Source: Aralia elata (lineage: Eukaryota > Streptophyta > Magnoliopsida > Apiales > Araliaceae). Taken from it: a DNA stretch of 64,000 nucleotides. Location: the NCBI GenBank assembly GCA_034770075.1, contig CM068382.1, positions 5,736,001-5,800,000 on the forward strand. Reading direction: 5' to 3'. The position numbers and the translations under genes were made by a program. Below, in pieces: positions 12,240-25,051 of the stretch. Under the pieces are notes generated by a model. The model worked only from the letters and a program-made list of their open reading frames with translations. It was not told the DNA's origin and ran no database searches. Positions within the stretch are counted from its first letter, which is position 1; each line of letters begins with the position of its first letter.

Positions 12240-15200
12240 ACAATAAAGGGGAACTAGGGTTCTGTTCAAGACATAATCAATCAGTATTCCAGATCAAAGC
12301 TTTTGGAGTCTACGCCTTCATCTCTAGGTGAGAATCTGTTTGTTTGTTTTTTTATTTTATATCTTTGAATCATATGGATGAAGTCGACATTGTGTCGGTA
12401 GAGTTTATTTATTGAATTAGGGAGTCGAATTTCTGCATTTACATTGTGTGGGATCAGCTTTAGAGTTCTTTGATTTAGTGTCATTGTTCTTGAGTGTTAC
12501 TGAGCTGGATTACTTAAATCAATGGAGGTTCGGTTCGGTTTTCTAACTTTAGAATCTTAAATAACCGTGAAATGGGGTGGGGTTACTTGATGGAGTATTT
12601 TCCTGATTGGAATTTTAATCAAGTCGTTGCAGCTTGTTTCTGAGGCTCTTCTTTGAGAATATTTGTATTTTTGTCCAATTTCTTTCCCTTTCTACTGTGG
12701 TTTAAGATACATTTGTTCCTATTCATGGGATGGAACAAACTATGTTTTGTATGCGTTTGATACAAATGACATCATTACATCTGGTATGATTCTTTCATTC
12801 CTTTGTCTGATTCATATATAAATAGAGGAAAGATACACCAAAGTGAAGTAGTTAGTATGTCACACGTCGGTTCGCGAATATGACAGCTTCCATATAATCA
12901 TATAAAAATTTAAGAAACCAACTCTAACCAGTTGTATTTAATGCATAGAATGGTGCACTAAAGCGTAGGAGTTAACAAAGGTGTTTGAGTGATCAGTGAG
13001 ATTTATAATATCCGAACCCTATAAACTCAGTCAGTTTTTAAGCTGGGTGTGTTGAAGTGCAAGTAAGACTTTATAAATTCTGAGCAACACATGAGGTATT
13101 TACACTATCAAATACAAGTAAAATTTCGGAAATTTCTATTCTTCACTCCAATGGCTCTTTCATTCAATTTCATGATTATTCATGAATCTGTAAAGAATGT
13201 TGTTTTAAGTGAAATCATTTGGTTTAAAAGTTTGAAGGTGTTGTCTAACCCTAATTTCTTGTGTCGTTGAAGTATGGCATTTTTTGAGACTTGTTAGAGG
13301 AAAGAATTGAAAATATTAGAAAAAATGCATTGATTTTGGAGTATGTTAGAGCAAGGTGGCCTCAGAAAACAACAGATCTTATTGAATTTTTTAACCCTTT
13401 ACCTTTTTATCGTTTGCTTTATTAAACGATCTCTCAAACTCTGTTCCAACTCCATTACAATTTATACCTAATTTTGCTGTCTCACTTTTGAAATATACCC
13501 CCCACACCCAACAGTTATAGCTTGATGGGAGCCTAATGATCGGTTTGACAAACATCAGAAGCAGACAAGTTATGGATAATAGTGGCTTATTCTTATTTAC
13601 GCGTGTTTCTTACAGTTACTTCTATAAGGTCTCAGTCAAGTCTGCAATTAAATGTATCACAGAAAAACCTGTTCTAGGTCAGCTCATTGTTCATTTTCCA
13701 TGAACTAGATAAACTATTTGGAAATTTCCAAACTGCCCCTTAGTATCTTAATAAACATTTACTTTTGTAGTTGTAAGCTATTATGTCTAAACATCGAAAC
13801 TTAAGACACCTACACAAATTTAATGGTATATGATGACCTCCCAAATTTTTTGAACAGTTCATCTGCACCCGTCATTGTTACCCTTCACCCTAGGCTGATT
13901 TGCTATAAAAAAATCCTTTGATCACAAGGAATCTAGCCAAGGTTTTCCCCAAATAAAGAAGCGCAATAATGCTTTTATAAATTCCTACCATCAATATTTT
14001 ATGAATTGTCATCTAAACTTTATCAATTTGTACAAGGTGGATTGCTGAAAGGCACTTCACTATAGAAAACACTAATTCTCATCCATGTTTCTGGTATTTG
14101 ATTGATTATAAATTTACTTGAGAAACCCCAGTAATATGTTTATATTATTTGTGTTATTCTCACCTTTTTGTTTTTTTCTTCTTTCTTTCAGATCCCAGCG
14201 ATGTCAGTTCCAGCTTTAATAATGCCATTTGCATCCATAAATTGGCGTAGGAATGATTATTTCTTGATCATTGGTTAAGGGGATCGCTATTGAATTGAAG
14301 ATCTGCAATATAGCAGGCAAAAGTGTTTTGGAACAAATTAATTTTGGTTCTAGGTAGAAACTTACTTTATCTAGAAGTGTGGGCAGTTGCTAATATAAGA
14401 GGAATTGACGATTTTAAGACAGCAAAATGATCAGCAGACAACTGCTATTGACCTATTTGTATCTCCTAGTATATATTTTGCTGTCGTCAGGAGTTATTTT
14501 GTACAATAAGGTACACAGTTTTACTATCTATGATGTGAACATTGTGGCCTCCATATCTTGTTTTAATTTTTCAACAGTCGTATATTCTTAATTTAAAAAA
14601 AAAAACAATTTCTTAGATATTCAATGGAAAAAGTGGATCAGTCTTTCTTTACTAGTTGAATGGTTATTGCCGCACCTGCACTAATGATTGGGTCAGACTG
14701 GTTCTACCTACTCTGGAATAGGACCTCTGGCTTACTGGCTTATCATTGTCGCTGGGATTTTAGAAAATTTTATCCTTGTCATGCACAGAGATGAAGAATG
14801 ATCGTTTTTGTTCAAATACGCCTTTGAATAATTAGGTGAATGTATTCGTAGCTTTTACACTAACACACCAAAAATATCATCAGATGAAGATAATTTTTTT
14901 ATTGTAAACTAAAGAAACATGTGGATGAATTGAACATACTGAATTTGATTCTTGAATACTGAGGTAAAAATTTACTACACATGCTACTAATTAAATGAGA
15001 TAAATCTGGCATATGCATGATTTAAGTTATCTTTACTTTATTATCACCCTTTTTGACTTGCACTTAGTTAGGACTTACAAAACATGACATCAAATCCCAA
15101 CTTCCCCTGCATCATCCTTTAAGAAATGTAGGTGAAGGAATATATTTCAGTTAATAATTAAAAAAGATTAGTGATTTATTGTTCTGCATCTACTGTTCTG

Positions 15201-18200
15201 TTTATTAGTTCTATGATATGTTCTCTTTAAAGCATTGTTAGTTCAGCTTTGCATCCCTTCTTCCAGTTGTGCAAAAGATTCATTAGTACTTCTCCAACTA
15301 TTTGTTTTAGTAAATTAGTGTCTTGATTCTCTTGTTCTGCTTATGGGCAGTGGGTTCTCTCTCCAAAATACTTCAATTTTCCGTTCCCAATAACACTTAC
15401 TATGATTCATATGGGATTTTCTGGGGCAGTGGCATTCTTTCTTATCCGTGTTTTGAAGGTATGTTTAAGTTCGAGCTTCTGTATGCTGTTTACTGGATTC
15501 TTTGGTTAGCTGAAATATGCATTACTTTGATTTAGTCTTGAGGCGTTTAAATTCTCACTACAACATTTAATTAGTCTCGATATTGATTGGCAATTTGGCA
15601 TGATGTAAGATGAAAAAACTGTAGAAGTACAAAACCTTGTAAGCTACTTATATGTACTAGTGTATCTCCATGATTAACTATTAGAAATTTAGAATAACTA
15701 ATAAAAGTTAAAGGTTCTGGTTAATTAGACACTGTTAGACAAAAGCAAGAATATATGTCATTAATCTAGCTTTACTATACCCCTTTTATATGTCATTAAC
15801 CTAGCTTTACTATACTCCTTTTACATTATTTACAAGTTTCCTTGGGCTATAATGCTGCAGTGCTTAAGAGGCATTGTTGCTCATTCTCTTGGAAAGAATT
15901 ATATTACGACAGTTTGATAATGGTTGAATGACATTGCTTTGAAGTTGTCTTATTAATACTTAGAGGTCATTACTTGAGTCCTGACTCTTGAAGTCTTGAG
16001 ATACATTGCTGTCATCATGGCAGGTTTGACACACAATTGCTGTCTATGCTGGGTGAAGCAAAACTTATTTATATTTGATCCTTTTGATTTCTTAAAAGAG
16101 GGTGCATTGTACCTTTTCATGATTATGTTTCTTATGATCTGCTTTCTAGTACTGTCCATTTGCCTGGTGGATGGTAGTGTCTTCTATCCTGCATAATGGT
16201 GTTTTGCATCCAAACATTTCCTCCAGTTGGTATAGGTGACCATGAATATACCTTTTTATAAGTTGTTTTCCATCGTTATTACTTGCGTGCACATAGTTAG
16301 CACAAATATGCCCACATTCTTGCGTGCACATAGTAAATATGCCAACGTTCTTTCTCTGTTCCAGTCGCATGCAATTTCGTATGTGCTAATCTAATCATAG
16401 CCATATTTCTAGCTGATTTATTTCTTAGTCATGTTTATCCTCTTTGTTAATATCTCCTTCCGTGAGTTTACACTTTCTCTATCTCTGTCTCTTGTTTTGG
16501 GAATAAAATGCTATTGGCTTAGCTGATGTGGTCTGAATTAATTTCAATTTATGCAGGTTGTATCCCCTGTCAAAATGACATTGGAAATGTAAGAAAGCTG
16601 CATATACTTTCCTTTTGGTTCCATATGAGGTTTTCTTTCCTTACTATTTTCTCTTGCATTTGTAGATATGCAACATGTGTGATTCCTATCAGTGCCTTCT
16701 TTGCATCAAGCCTCTGGTACGCACTTGATCATACTAAACTGGAACTCTGTTTTGATTCACGTGATTGTATTCCATTCTTCAAGAGGGCATGAGCTCTTGC
16801 ATAAATTTCTTTTGCTGCTATTAATTATTATCTTTTTTTGATGGACCAAAACAACCTTAATCTACCAGAATATGTCAAATGACCCAAGTTTTCTTAGAAG
16901 TTTCCTTCCCAGCTACCAGTGTTCTAAAAATCGTTAGGCGGACCTAGGCGGCGGAGGGGGTTCCTAGCGCCTAGGTAGTGCCTAGGCGTTTTCTTAGGCA
17001 GTTTTATTTATTTATTTTTCTATTGTACATACTTGTTATACTATACAAGTGTATAGTAGATGTAATTTTTTTGAATTTTACATGAAATATTACCAAGAAA
17101 ACAATCTTTTAATACTTAACAAATTCATTGTAAGTATTGTAGAGCATCAAAGTAGATGTATGATTCTGCCCAAGTGAGGGCTTAGGCGCCCAGCCAAATC
17201 GAGGTAGTAGAGGACTGCCTAACGCTTAGACGGGGATTAGGCGAGGATTAATCGGATCTAGGCAGGGATTTTTAGAACACTGTCAGCTACCAAAGCAATG
17301 GATTGAGCTTTGTTACATGGACTCTTCACTTTGCCCTAAAGTACCCGTACCCAAAACTTGACACTTGGACAAGGGTATGGGTCTCACTTTAGTATTAAAA
17401 TTTGGCAAAATTGAGAAGTACCCACGTCAGACTCTTCTACATATCCGTGTCCGATGAGACACTCCATCTGAATCCATGTAACTTGGGGATAGAGTGTATT
17501 TTGTTGTCATTAATTTTTTTGGGGGTGCCATAGATGATGGTTCCATGCTGTTCTAAATATATACATTTGAATACTAATCCAAGCAAGTCATCTATCAAAG
17601 ATAATCCCTATGGTGAATCCTCAACGTAAAGAAAAGATAATACTTTTTCCAGTTCTCAAGGTTTTATCGCCATAAATATATGGTTTAACGCAGAGAGCCA
17701 TAGTCACACATTATTGTTAGTTCTGACCTGATTTATTTACACGGTATCAGGAAAAATAATTTTTTTGCCGTTTGCCTCGAACCTGTTTGGTATTGCTAAA
17801 AAGGTCAACCTCCTTTTTCCTGTGCAAAATGGTAAATAAGTATATAGCCAACGATATTACATATTCAGGTTCTGCTGTTAAAAGCTGGAAATGTGCTCTC
17901 TTCCATGATGTGGTTTACATTTATACATTAATTTTCTTTTCTGGGATTAAAAGTCATGGGTGGGAGGTTCGTAGGTTTTAAAGATTATATGTAACTACTA
18001 ATGCTGTGGCTTCACTTATCTCAATCCAAAATGACTTTGTTTCTGTTACAACTTTTCAGGTTTGGCAACACTGCTTATTTGTTTATTTCGGTAGCCTTCA
18101 TCCAGATGCTTAAAGCACTAAGTACGTTTGTGTGTCTATCTATCACTTTTTCTCTGTATAAACTGCTATTATTTTGAACTATACTAATTAGCTTCACTTT

Positions 18201-20357
18201 TTGGTATACTGGAATGTTACAGTGCCAGTGGCAACTTTTCTCATGGCTGTTATCTGTGGCACTGACATATTAAGATGCGACGTCTTCTTAAACATGTTGT
18301 TGGTCAGTGTTGGAGTTGTCGTTTCCTCATACGGGGAAATTCACTTCAATGTAGTGGGTACCCTTTATCAGGTCACAGGAATATTTGCTGAAGCTCTTAG
18401 ACTGGTCTTGACTCAAGTTCTTCTCCAGAAAAAAGGCTTAACACTCAATCCCATCACCAGCTTATATTACATTGCTCCATGCAGGTATTCTGAACTCAAC
18501 TCAACAAAGCCTTTTGTCCCAAACTAGTTGGGGTAGGCTGAAACTGAATCCTCTTTCTTATCTTTCTATTTGAACTCATTTAACTAGCAATCTTGTCATT
18601 ACCACGTGGTCCATGATATTACTTGTTGCAGCAAATGTGGTGAACTTTTTAAGAAATGATTATCTGTTTTAACTTGGCACATACTTTATAGTTGTTCTGA
18701 AGGAGATGCATAATGATATAATGCCTTACTAAGTTAAAGTGATAGAAACATGAATAAGAACTAGGGTTGATGGTTTCATTAATAAGAGAAATTGAAAATA
18801 AGGGAGGGGGCATAAATCTGATCTCCAAAAATATGCCATATGTCTACGAATAAGATTAGTTGTAAGAGACATTTAACAAAAGATCTGAAAGTACTAAGAC
18901 ACTATTTTGCTACATACAAAATATTATAAATACTTGAGACACTATTTTGCCATTCTTTTCTTCTATCATTCAGGCGACAGGCATTTTCCATGAGAAATTG
19001 CTAGTCTCTGCTTTTACTTTCTTCTTTATTGTTAAACTGATATAGTGCTTTAGATGTTCTGGAAGGAGATGCTAATTCTCAAATGTTTCATGTGCAGTTT
19101 CGTGTTTCTGTTTGTTCCTTGGTATCTTCTGGAGAAGCCTGAAATGGAAGTCTCACAGATCCAGTTCAATTTCTGGATATTCTTTTCAAATGCGCTTTGT
19201 GCTCTCGCGTTGAATTTTTCGATTTTCTTAGTAATTGGAAGAACTGGTGCCGTGACCATTCGAGTTGCTGGTGTTTTAAAAGATTGGATACTGATTGCTC
19301 TTTCAACTGTCATATTTCCAGAGTCAATAATTACAAAGCTTAATATCATTGGCTATGCAATTGGTACAGATTTCTCAATTTTATTTTGTGAGCTTGTTAT
19401 GAAATTACGCCTAAATTTTATGTTATTTTTTTCCGCAGCTCTATGTGGTGTTGTGATGTATAACTACTTGAAGGTCAAGGAAGTTCGTGCCTCCCAACTT
19501 CCAATGGAAAGTACTGCAGAAAGAGCAGCAAAGGTCGGTGATATTGAAACTACTTTTTAATTTTTGCTCATGATTCTAATCATTTAAGTTATATAGAGTA
19601 ACCTACATTATCTTGATGTCTTTTTCCCCTTTTCTGTATCTTATGAAAGTTTGGTCCATAAATTATCCTCCCTCCGTTCCAAATTATATGATCATTATTG
19701 ACTTTTGAAAGTCAATTTGAGACATTTTCAAACTCAAAATTGAGATGTCTCATTAAAAATTATGAAACAATAAAACTTACAATGAGTAACACTTTTTAGA
19801 TAGTCAACAATGTTCAAATAATATGGAACGGAGGGAGTATGATTTTCCACCTTAGCAGTACCAGCGAGTTTTTGCTTTTGCTCAAGTAATTGTGAACTAG
19901 TGATGCTTGCTGCTTTTGCTATGTTTTTCTCTGTAAATTTGTCAAGCTCTGACGAACATTCGGTATGATGTCAACGAGAAAAATAATGCCATCATGCACA
20001 ACAGACGTCATAGTTAAGAAGACCTAAAGTCATTTTACTTTTATTTTAAGTGACATCGTAATGGGTGATTGAAATCTCTACTTGCTTGTGATTCGGTGCA
20101 TTTGGAGTAGTTTCATACATTTTACTGGTGGTAAATAGAGTTCTCTTCTGAGGCTAAACTTTTGTATTTCCACTGTCGATTTCCAATAGGACCTAAAGAC
20201 GGAGAAGAGGTCATCTGATTTATATGTACCTGATAATGGTAAAAATAGCAGCGGAGGAAGGAATGGTTATGGTTCTGCACCAGATCTTAAGGTGGATGAA
20301 GAAGCACCACTAATTACTTCCTCGAGGATCTCATATCTTGGGCGAAGCCAACTTTGA
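12240..20357 (+). CDS. Sugar-phosphate/nucleotide-sugar translocator (KVAG type)
   Basis: Member of the plant DMT-superfamily translocators (triose-phosphate/nucleotide-sugar transporter family), about ten membrane helices, expected in Golgi or other endomembranes; substrate unknown. A probable leader exon ends at 12327 and a second leader exon begins at 14192. Coding exons: 14427-14510, 15351-15458, 16557-16588, 16666-16716, 18060-18121, 18223-18484, 19098-19363, 19439-19533, 20190-20357; total 375 aa. Start MISRQLLLTYLYLL is the usual opening helix. Family marks: NKWVLSPKYFNFPFPITLTM, YATCVIPISAFFASSLWFGN, and TIRVAGVLKDWILIALS, where the KVAG signature is RVAG. The tail is cytosolic, polar and ends DEEAPLITSSRISYLGRSQL, typical of the clade including Arabidopsis At1g48230/At3g17430. 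Introns are long; one hosts a hAT MITE and another a two-copy 36-base repeat. Confidence 0.92.
15753..15824 (+). repeat. 36-base tandem repeat in intron
   Basis: Two adjoining copies of a 36-base unit (TATGTCATTAAYCTAGCTTT...CYCCTTTTA) at 15753-15788 and 15789-15824, differing at two positions. Confidence 0.85.
16917..17282. mobile_element. hAT-type MITE in translocator intron
   Basis: 366-bp non-coding element with inverted ends CAGTGTTCTAAAAATC / GATTTTTAGAACACTG... read inward, rich in subterminal TAGGCG/CCTAGG motifs. CAGCTACC occurs next to both ends (16910-16917 and 17284-17291), a 7-8 bp target duplication as expected for hAT. It lies in the intron 16717-18059. Confidence 0.85.
19668..19837. 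mobile_element. Stowaway MITE downstream of an exon
   Basis: 170-bp element with ends CTCCCTCCGTTCC and GGAACGGAGGGAG, the classic Stowaway termini, and a right TA flank. It lies in the last intron of the translocator gene (19534-20189). Next to the left terminus is TGACTTTTGAAAGTCA, itself a small palindrome. Confidence 0.9.
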
Positions 20358-21006
20358 CAACCACTAGATTGTCATATTTTTGGAGCATAGCATTTATATG
20401 TACGAAACAGAAATTGAAATGGAACTGATCGCCTTAAGTAGTTTGAAGGATATACCGGCCGGTTCCTTTTGTGACTGAATTAATCATTCTTTGCTGCAGA
20501 GCGGATTGCTGTATCAATATATACATACATTGTGAGTCTTTGTAAAGACTTTATCAATAGTTTGACCATGCAGTAAAATATTATTAATTTATTTCATAGT
20601 TTGTCCACAACTATCAAATAAATTAATGATCACAACTTATTAAAGATGATAATATCTCTAATTAACTTGGAAAGAGGCCTACTAAATATAACTGGGGGAT
20701 GGAAAAAAACAAAAAAAAAACAGTAAATAAAATATCAATTTTTGAACGGAGAATATACTATTTCATATAATCTAATTACTAATTAATTAGTCCCAACTTT
20801 TAGTAATAATATATTTGTATTGATTTACAGATAATCACGATGAATGAATACTGATTCATGAATAAGTAGAAGCCCAAATACGCAAGCTATTGTCAAATTT
20901 TTCATGGCATTATGTTTTTATTATTATAAAAATAAATTAGGTAAGTATTTGAATGTAATAAATGAGGTCCACATAAAAAAGTTTATAAAAATTTCACTTT
21001 CCTTTT

Positions 21007-21067
<61 letters not shown>

Positions 21068-21304
21068 ATTCCTAAATTTCCTTTGAATAGAGTATTCCAA
21101 ATGGTTCCAAAATATAGTAAATTTTTTTTTCAACTTTTTATTTTTTCAATAGATATATATATATATAGGAATTCGAAAGACCATGTTCTTACCAGTAGAC
21201 TACTTTTCCGGTGAAAGGCAGGGCCGGCTCAGGAGTTAAAAGAAGTCGCAAATAGTTGTAGTAGTAGATGTTATCGTGCGCCTTATTGACTATCTTGAAC
21301 CACT
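20358..21304. other. 3' UTR, spacer and microsatellite
   Basis: Holds the 3' UTR of the translocator gene (up to roughly 20590), AT-rich spacer, a compound (AT)n(GT)n microsatellite at 21009-21067, and the leader of the NYN gene. No other gene was seen. Confidence 0.6.
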
Positions 21305-22982
21305 ATGGCCGAAGATGGAACTTTGCCGTCGGCGAAGATGGTAGTAGGAGGAGCAGAAGGTCAGTACACGGTGGCGAAGACGTCGGTGTGGTGGGACATA
21401 GAGAACTGTCACGTACCCAAGGGTTTCGACGCACACGGAATAGCGCAGAATATAAGTTCAGCATTGGTGAAAATGAACTACTGTGGGCCTGTTTCCATCT
21501 CCGCCTACGGCGACACCAATAAAATCCCTCCCGCCGTTCAACAAGCCCTCAACAGTACCGGAATTTCTCTCAATCACGTTCCAGCTGGTACTCTCTCTCT
21601 CTCTCTTGAAATAACTCACTCACTCACTTCTTGCTTTGAATTGAAACCCTATGATGTGAAATTATTGTTCGTTTATATGTATGCAATTTAAGTTTAATGG
21701 ATCAATTTTGTCAGGAAGTCTTGTAAATCTTGTTTATATCATTGATTTGTTGTGGTTTAGTTTGATTATATGAGGGAGGGGGAGGATGGGATAGGGTTTC
21801 AATTTTGGTGCATTTTTGTTGTGGCAATGATGGTAGTAGTTGTCAAATGATTGCTTCCTGGAGTTGGTATTTATGCACATTTTTGCAAAAAAATTTTTGT
21901 TATACTAATGCCTATTTTTAACACTTCAATGAATTTCAAATTCTTTGTGACTCTGGGATTTTGATCTGAATCGTATCACATTACAAATTTTTATTTTGCA
22001 AGTGCATAAAACCCTCTAGGTGGGTAGTTATGGGAGAGCAAATACCTCCATGGACTAAACCATTTAGAGGGGAGAGAAGACGACCATGGGAAAAAAAGTT
22101 TGTTTTGTAACGTTCCTAGTTCTGTTATTCCATATAAGTCATATATTTATATGTGGAATGATCCATGACCGAAGTTGGCTATGGACTGTTTAGTAGCAAC
22201 CCAGTTTTTCTTGTTCAGTGGAAACATCATGCAGACCTGATTTAAAAAAAATAAATTAGACCTTCCACCTATTAATGGTGCGGAGGGGTTTGTACTTTGA
22301 AATGACACACATTCCCCTCAATTTAAGTTTCAAACTCTTAATGGTGCGGACTGTCAATCTTATTTTTTTTTCTCATGGATGTAGATTAGGTTACATTTTG
22401 GTGAACATGAAAAGGAATAAGAGGAACCAAATGGATTTGTTTACATGTTGGGTGGTTGCATTTTGAAGATCTTGAGACATGAATTCTCTTGTAACGGATA
22501 TGGTGGAGTTTAAAGAGGATACAATATAACCGTTGTTCAAAGACATCAGGAGAATTTATTGATGCAAAATTTTCATGTTTTAGATAAGGCATCAAGTGTG
22601 AGTAAAGACAAATCCTATAGTAAACCACAATAGTAGACAAGGAAGCAAACAAGCACCACTTGACTTTTTACCGATGGTGTACAAGGACAGAGTGCAAAGC
22701 AGGCATGAACATGAAGAACAACCCAGGTGATTAGTGTACCGTCGGCACGTTTGAAAATTTAAATTGAGAGGCATATACACTGTTTAATTAGTATGAACCC
22801 CTCTGCACCATAACCGACAGTCTAGTTTTTTATTTTTATTTTTATTGATTTATAATTTGTATAAATTTTATTTTTATTATTAAAATCTCTTCTGTTGAAT
22901 CTTTTGATGGACGGTGTAAGATGGGTTGGCTACTAAATAGTCCATAGCTAACTTTGGCTATTTATCATTCCCATAATCTCTT

Positions 22983-23039
<57 letters not shown>

Positions 23040-25051
23040 GTAGATTACCTGTACCACTAGTATCTAATGATAGTAGTCTTTTTATTTCTCTTCAAAAAAA
23101 AAAGAAAAAAAGAAGAAGAGAGAGTAGTTTTTTAGTTCGAACCACAAATTCTCTTTTACAGGATAATATGGGCAATATTTATATAAGACCATAGGTTTGT
23201 AATTGTAACTGACTGCTGATTGAAAATGTGTGTGCATAAATTATGAAGCAGAACAAGTAATTAGAGTTTGAATTCTATACAGCGATAGTGTGTTGACTTG
23301 AATCATCTTTGTATGTTTGATATTTTTGTATATGATCAGGTGTTAAAGATGCTAGTGACAAGAAAATTTTAGTTGATATGCTATTCTGGGCGGTGGATAA
23401 TCCTGCCCCTGCAAATTATTTACTGATTTCGGGGGATAGGGATTTTTCTAATGCACTTCATCAATTACGCATGCGGAGGTATAATATCCTTTTAGCACAG
23501 CCCCTAAAGGCTTCCGCTGCGCTCGTTGCAGCTGCAACGACTGTATGGCGCTGGACAAGCCTTCTTGCAGGAGGATCCCCACTTACCAGTGGTGAATCAT
23601 CACAACTTGCTAATAGTAACAATACATTCAACCCTGAAATATTGCGGGATCCAGTTCCCGATATATTCCCAAAAAACCAAACTGCATTTTCAAAACCTGA
23701 AAGTATATCCTTGAGAAATCAGAACTTCTTTAATCCTGTTGGGGTCGGTGATGCTAAGGATAAAGGGAATTATGTTTTGAAAAATCCGAACCAGCCTGGA
23801 ATAACAAGAGCCTCAAGTATGCCAGTTGGGATTCAAGAAAGCAACAACTTCAATAATATTAACCAGCATGAAAGTGCACAAGCAAAACAGTTTAAGAGAG
23901 CTCCTCACGAATTTTTTGGTGCTACTGAGCCTTTCCCTGCAAGCAGGTCTGACCACTTGGGGAACATTGGCAATTTTAATATCAAAGACGATCAACATAA
24001 TCAATACACTCAACCGCGGCCGTTTTTTGCACCGGATAGCTTGTCTCGACTAGATTCTTATAACAATGCTTTTCGTCCTGTGGCACAAAAACATGATGGT
24101 CCTAGATTTTCCTCTGCCCCACTCACGAATGTTCCTAATATTGGCAAGTTGGGTATATCTGAGGAAAGCAATTATTCTCGAAATCCTCCTAATTTCTACA
24201 GAAAAGTTGGAGGAGACTACAAACCTAAATCTATGGAGTCTCTGAATTTAGCTAGACCTTGTGTACCACAAAAAGGTGGTATCTCGCACACAAGTCAGCC
24301 AGTTTCCCATGATATGCTGGGCAATAGGAATCCTCGCATTTTTGACGTTCCGGCAGTATCATCCTTCTCTCGTATCACGACTTCGACTAATAGCATCCAC
24401 GGAGTTCAAGGATGCCAACCTCCTCCTGAATACATTCAAGGCCTTATAGGGGTTATCTTACTTGCTTTGAATTCTCTTAAGCTGGAGAAACTAATGCCTA
24501 CTGAAACAAACATAAAGGACTGTATTCGTTATGGTGATCCAAAGTTCCGTAATACTGATGTAAAGAAAGCTTTGGAGTGTGCACTTGAACACGAAATGAT
24601 ATTGAAGCAAAATTTAGGTGCGGTGCAGCTATATGTTGGTAGAATGGAGAGATTATGGAAATGTGTGAATCCTATTGGTGGCAGTCAGAATCAGTATTCG
24701 AAAGCAACATGGGACGCAATTCAGGAGTTTCTGACTTCCTCTGATGGCCGTTCAGCAATAATGGCTTCTGAATGCAGGTGATTTCTTTACTATCTTTTTT
24801 TGCCTGTTTTGGGTTCGAAATTTATGATTAGTTATATGTCGTGTTAATCGATCTGCAAATACAGGTATGAAGCAGCTTTAATACTAAAAAATGTGTGTTT
24901 AAAAGACCTTGCTTTGGGTGAGGTACTCCAGATATTGAATATGATAATAGTTGTGAAGAGATGGATTACACATTCTCAGTTGGGATGGCAACCAATTACG
25001 GTCACCCTTGCAGAGAGTAAAAGTGATGCAGGTACTGATACTGACGCTTGA
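21305..25051 (+). CDS. NYN-domain protein, limkain-b1/MARF1-like
   Basis: Exons 21305-21587, 23340-24777 and 24865-25051 give 635 aa. Residues about 26-165 are a NYN (PIN-like) nuclease domain: WWDIENC with Asp31, ISAYGD, ILVDMLFWAVD, and LLISGDRDFSNALHQLR with Asp127/Asp129 as likely metal ligands. Residues about 170-440 are polar, Asn/Ser/Pro-rich and probably disordered. The C-terminus (about 459-625) holds two conserved blocks, GLIGVILLALNSLKLEKLMP and IMASECRYEAALILKNVC, resembling the OST-HTH/LOTUS-type region in plant relatives of MARF1. A related animal protein cleaves RNA; activity of the plant clade is inferred. The second exon carries three quarters of the protein. The first intron (1.75 kb) contains a long inverted repeat. 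The upstream Met at 21268 is in another frame and was rejected. Confidence 0.9.
22155..22985. mobile_element. Long inverted-repeat element in NYN gene intron
   Basis: The outer arms match as inverted copies: GTTGGCTATGGACTGTTTAG near 22172 pairs with TAAATAGTCCATAGCTAAC near 22933, and AATGGTGCGGAGGGGTTTGT near 22273 pairs with GAACCCCTCTGCACCATAAC near 22794. A second AATGGTGCGG copy stands at 22338. The interior (about 22350-22735) is non-coding. This looks like a non-autonomous DNA transposon; target duplication not resolved, limits approximate. Confidence 0.6.
22983..23039. repeat. Compound microsatellite (TC)n(AC)n(AT)n
   Basis: Three dinucleotide runs in succession inside intron 1 of the NYN gene. 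Confidence 0.95.
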
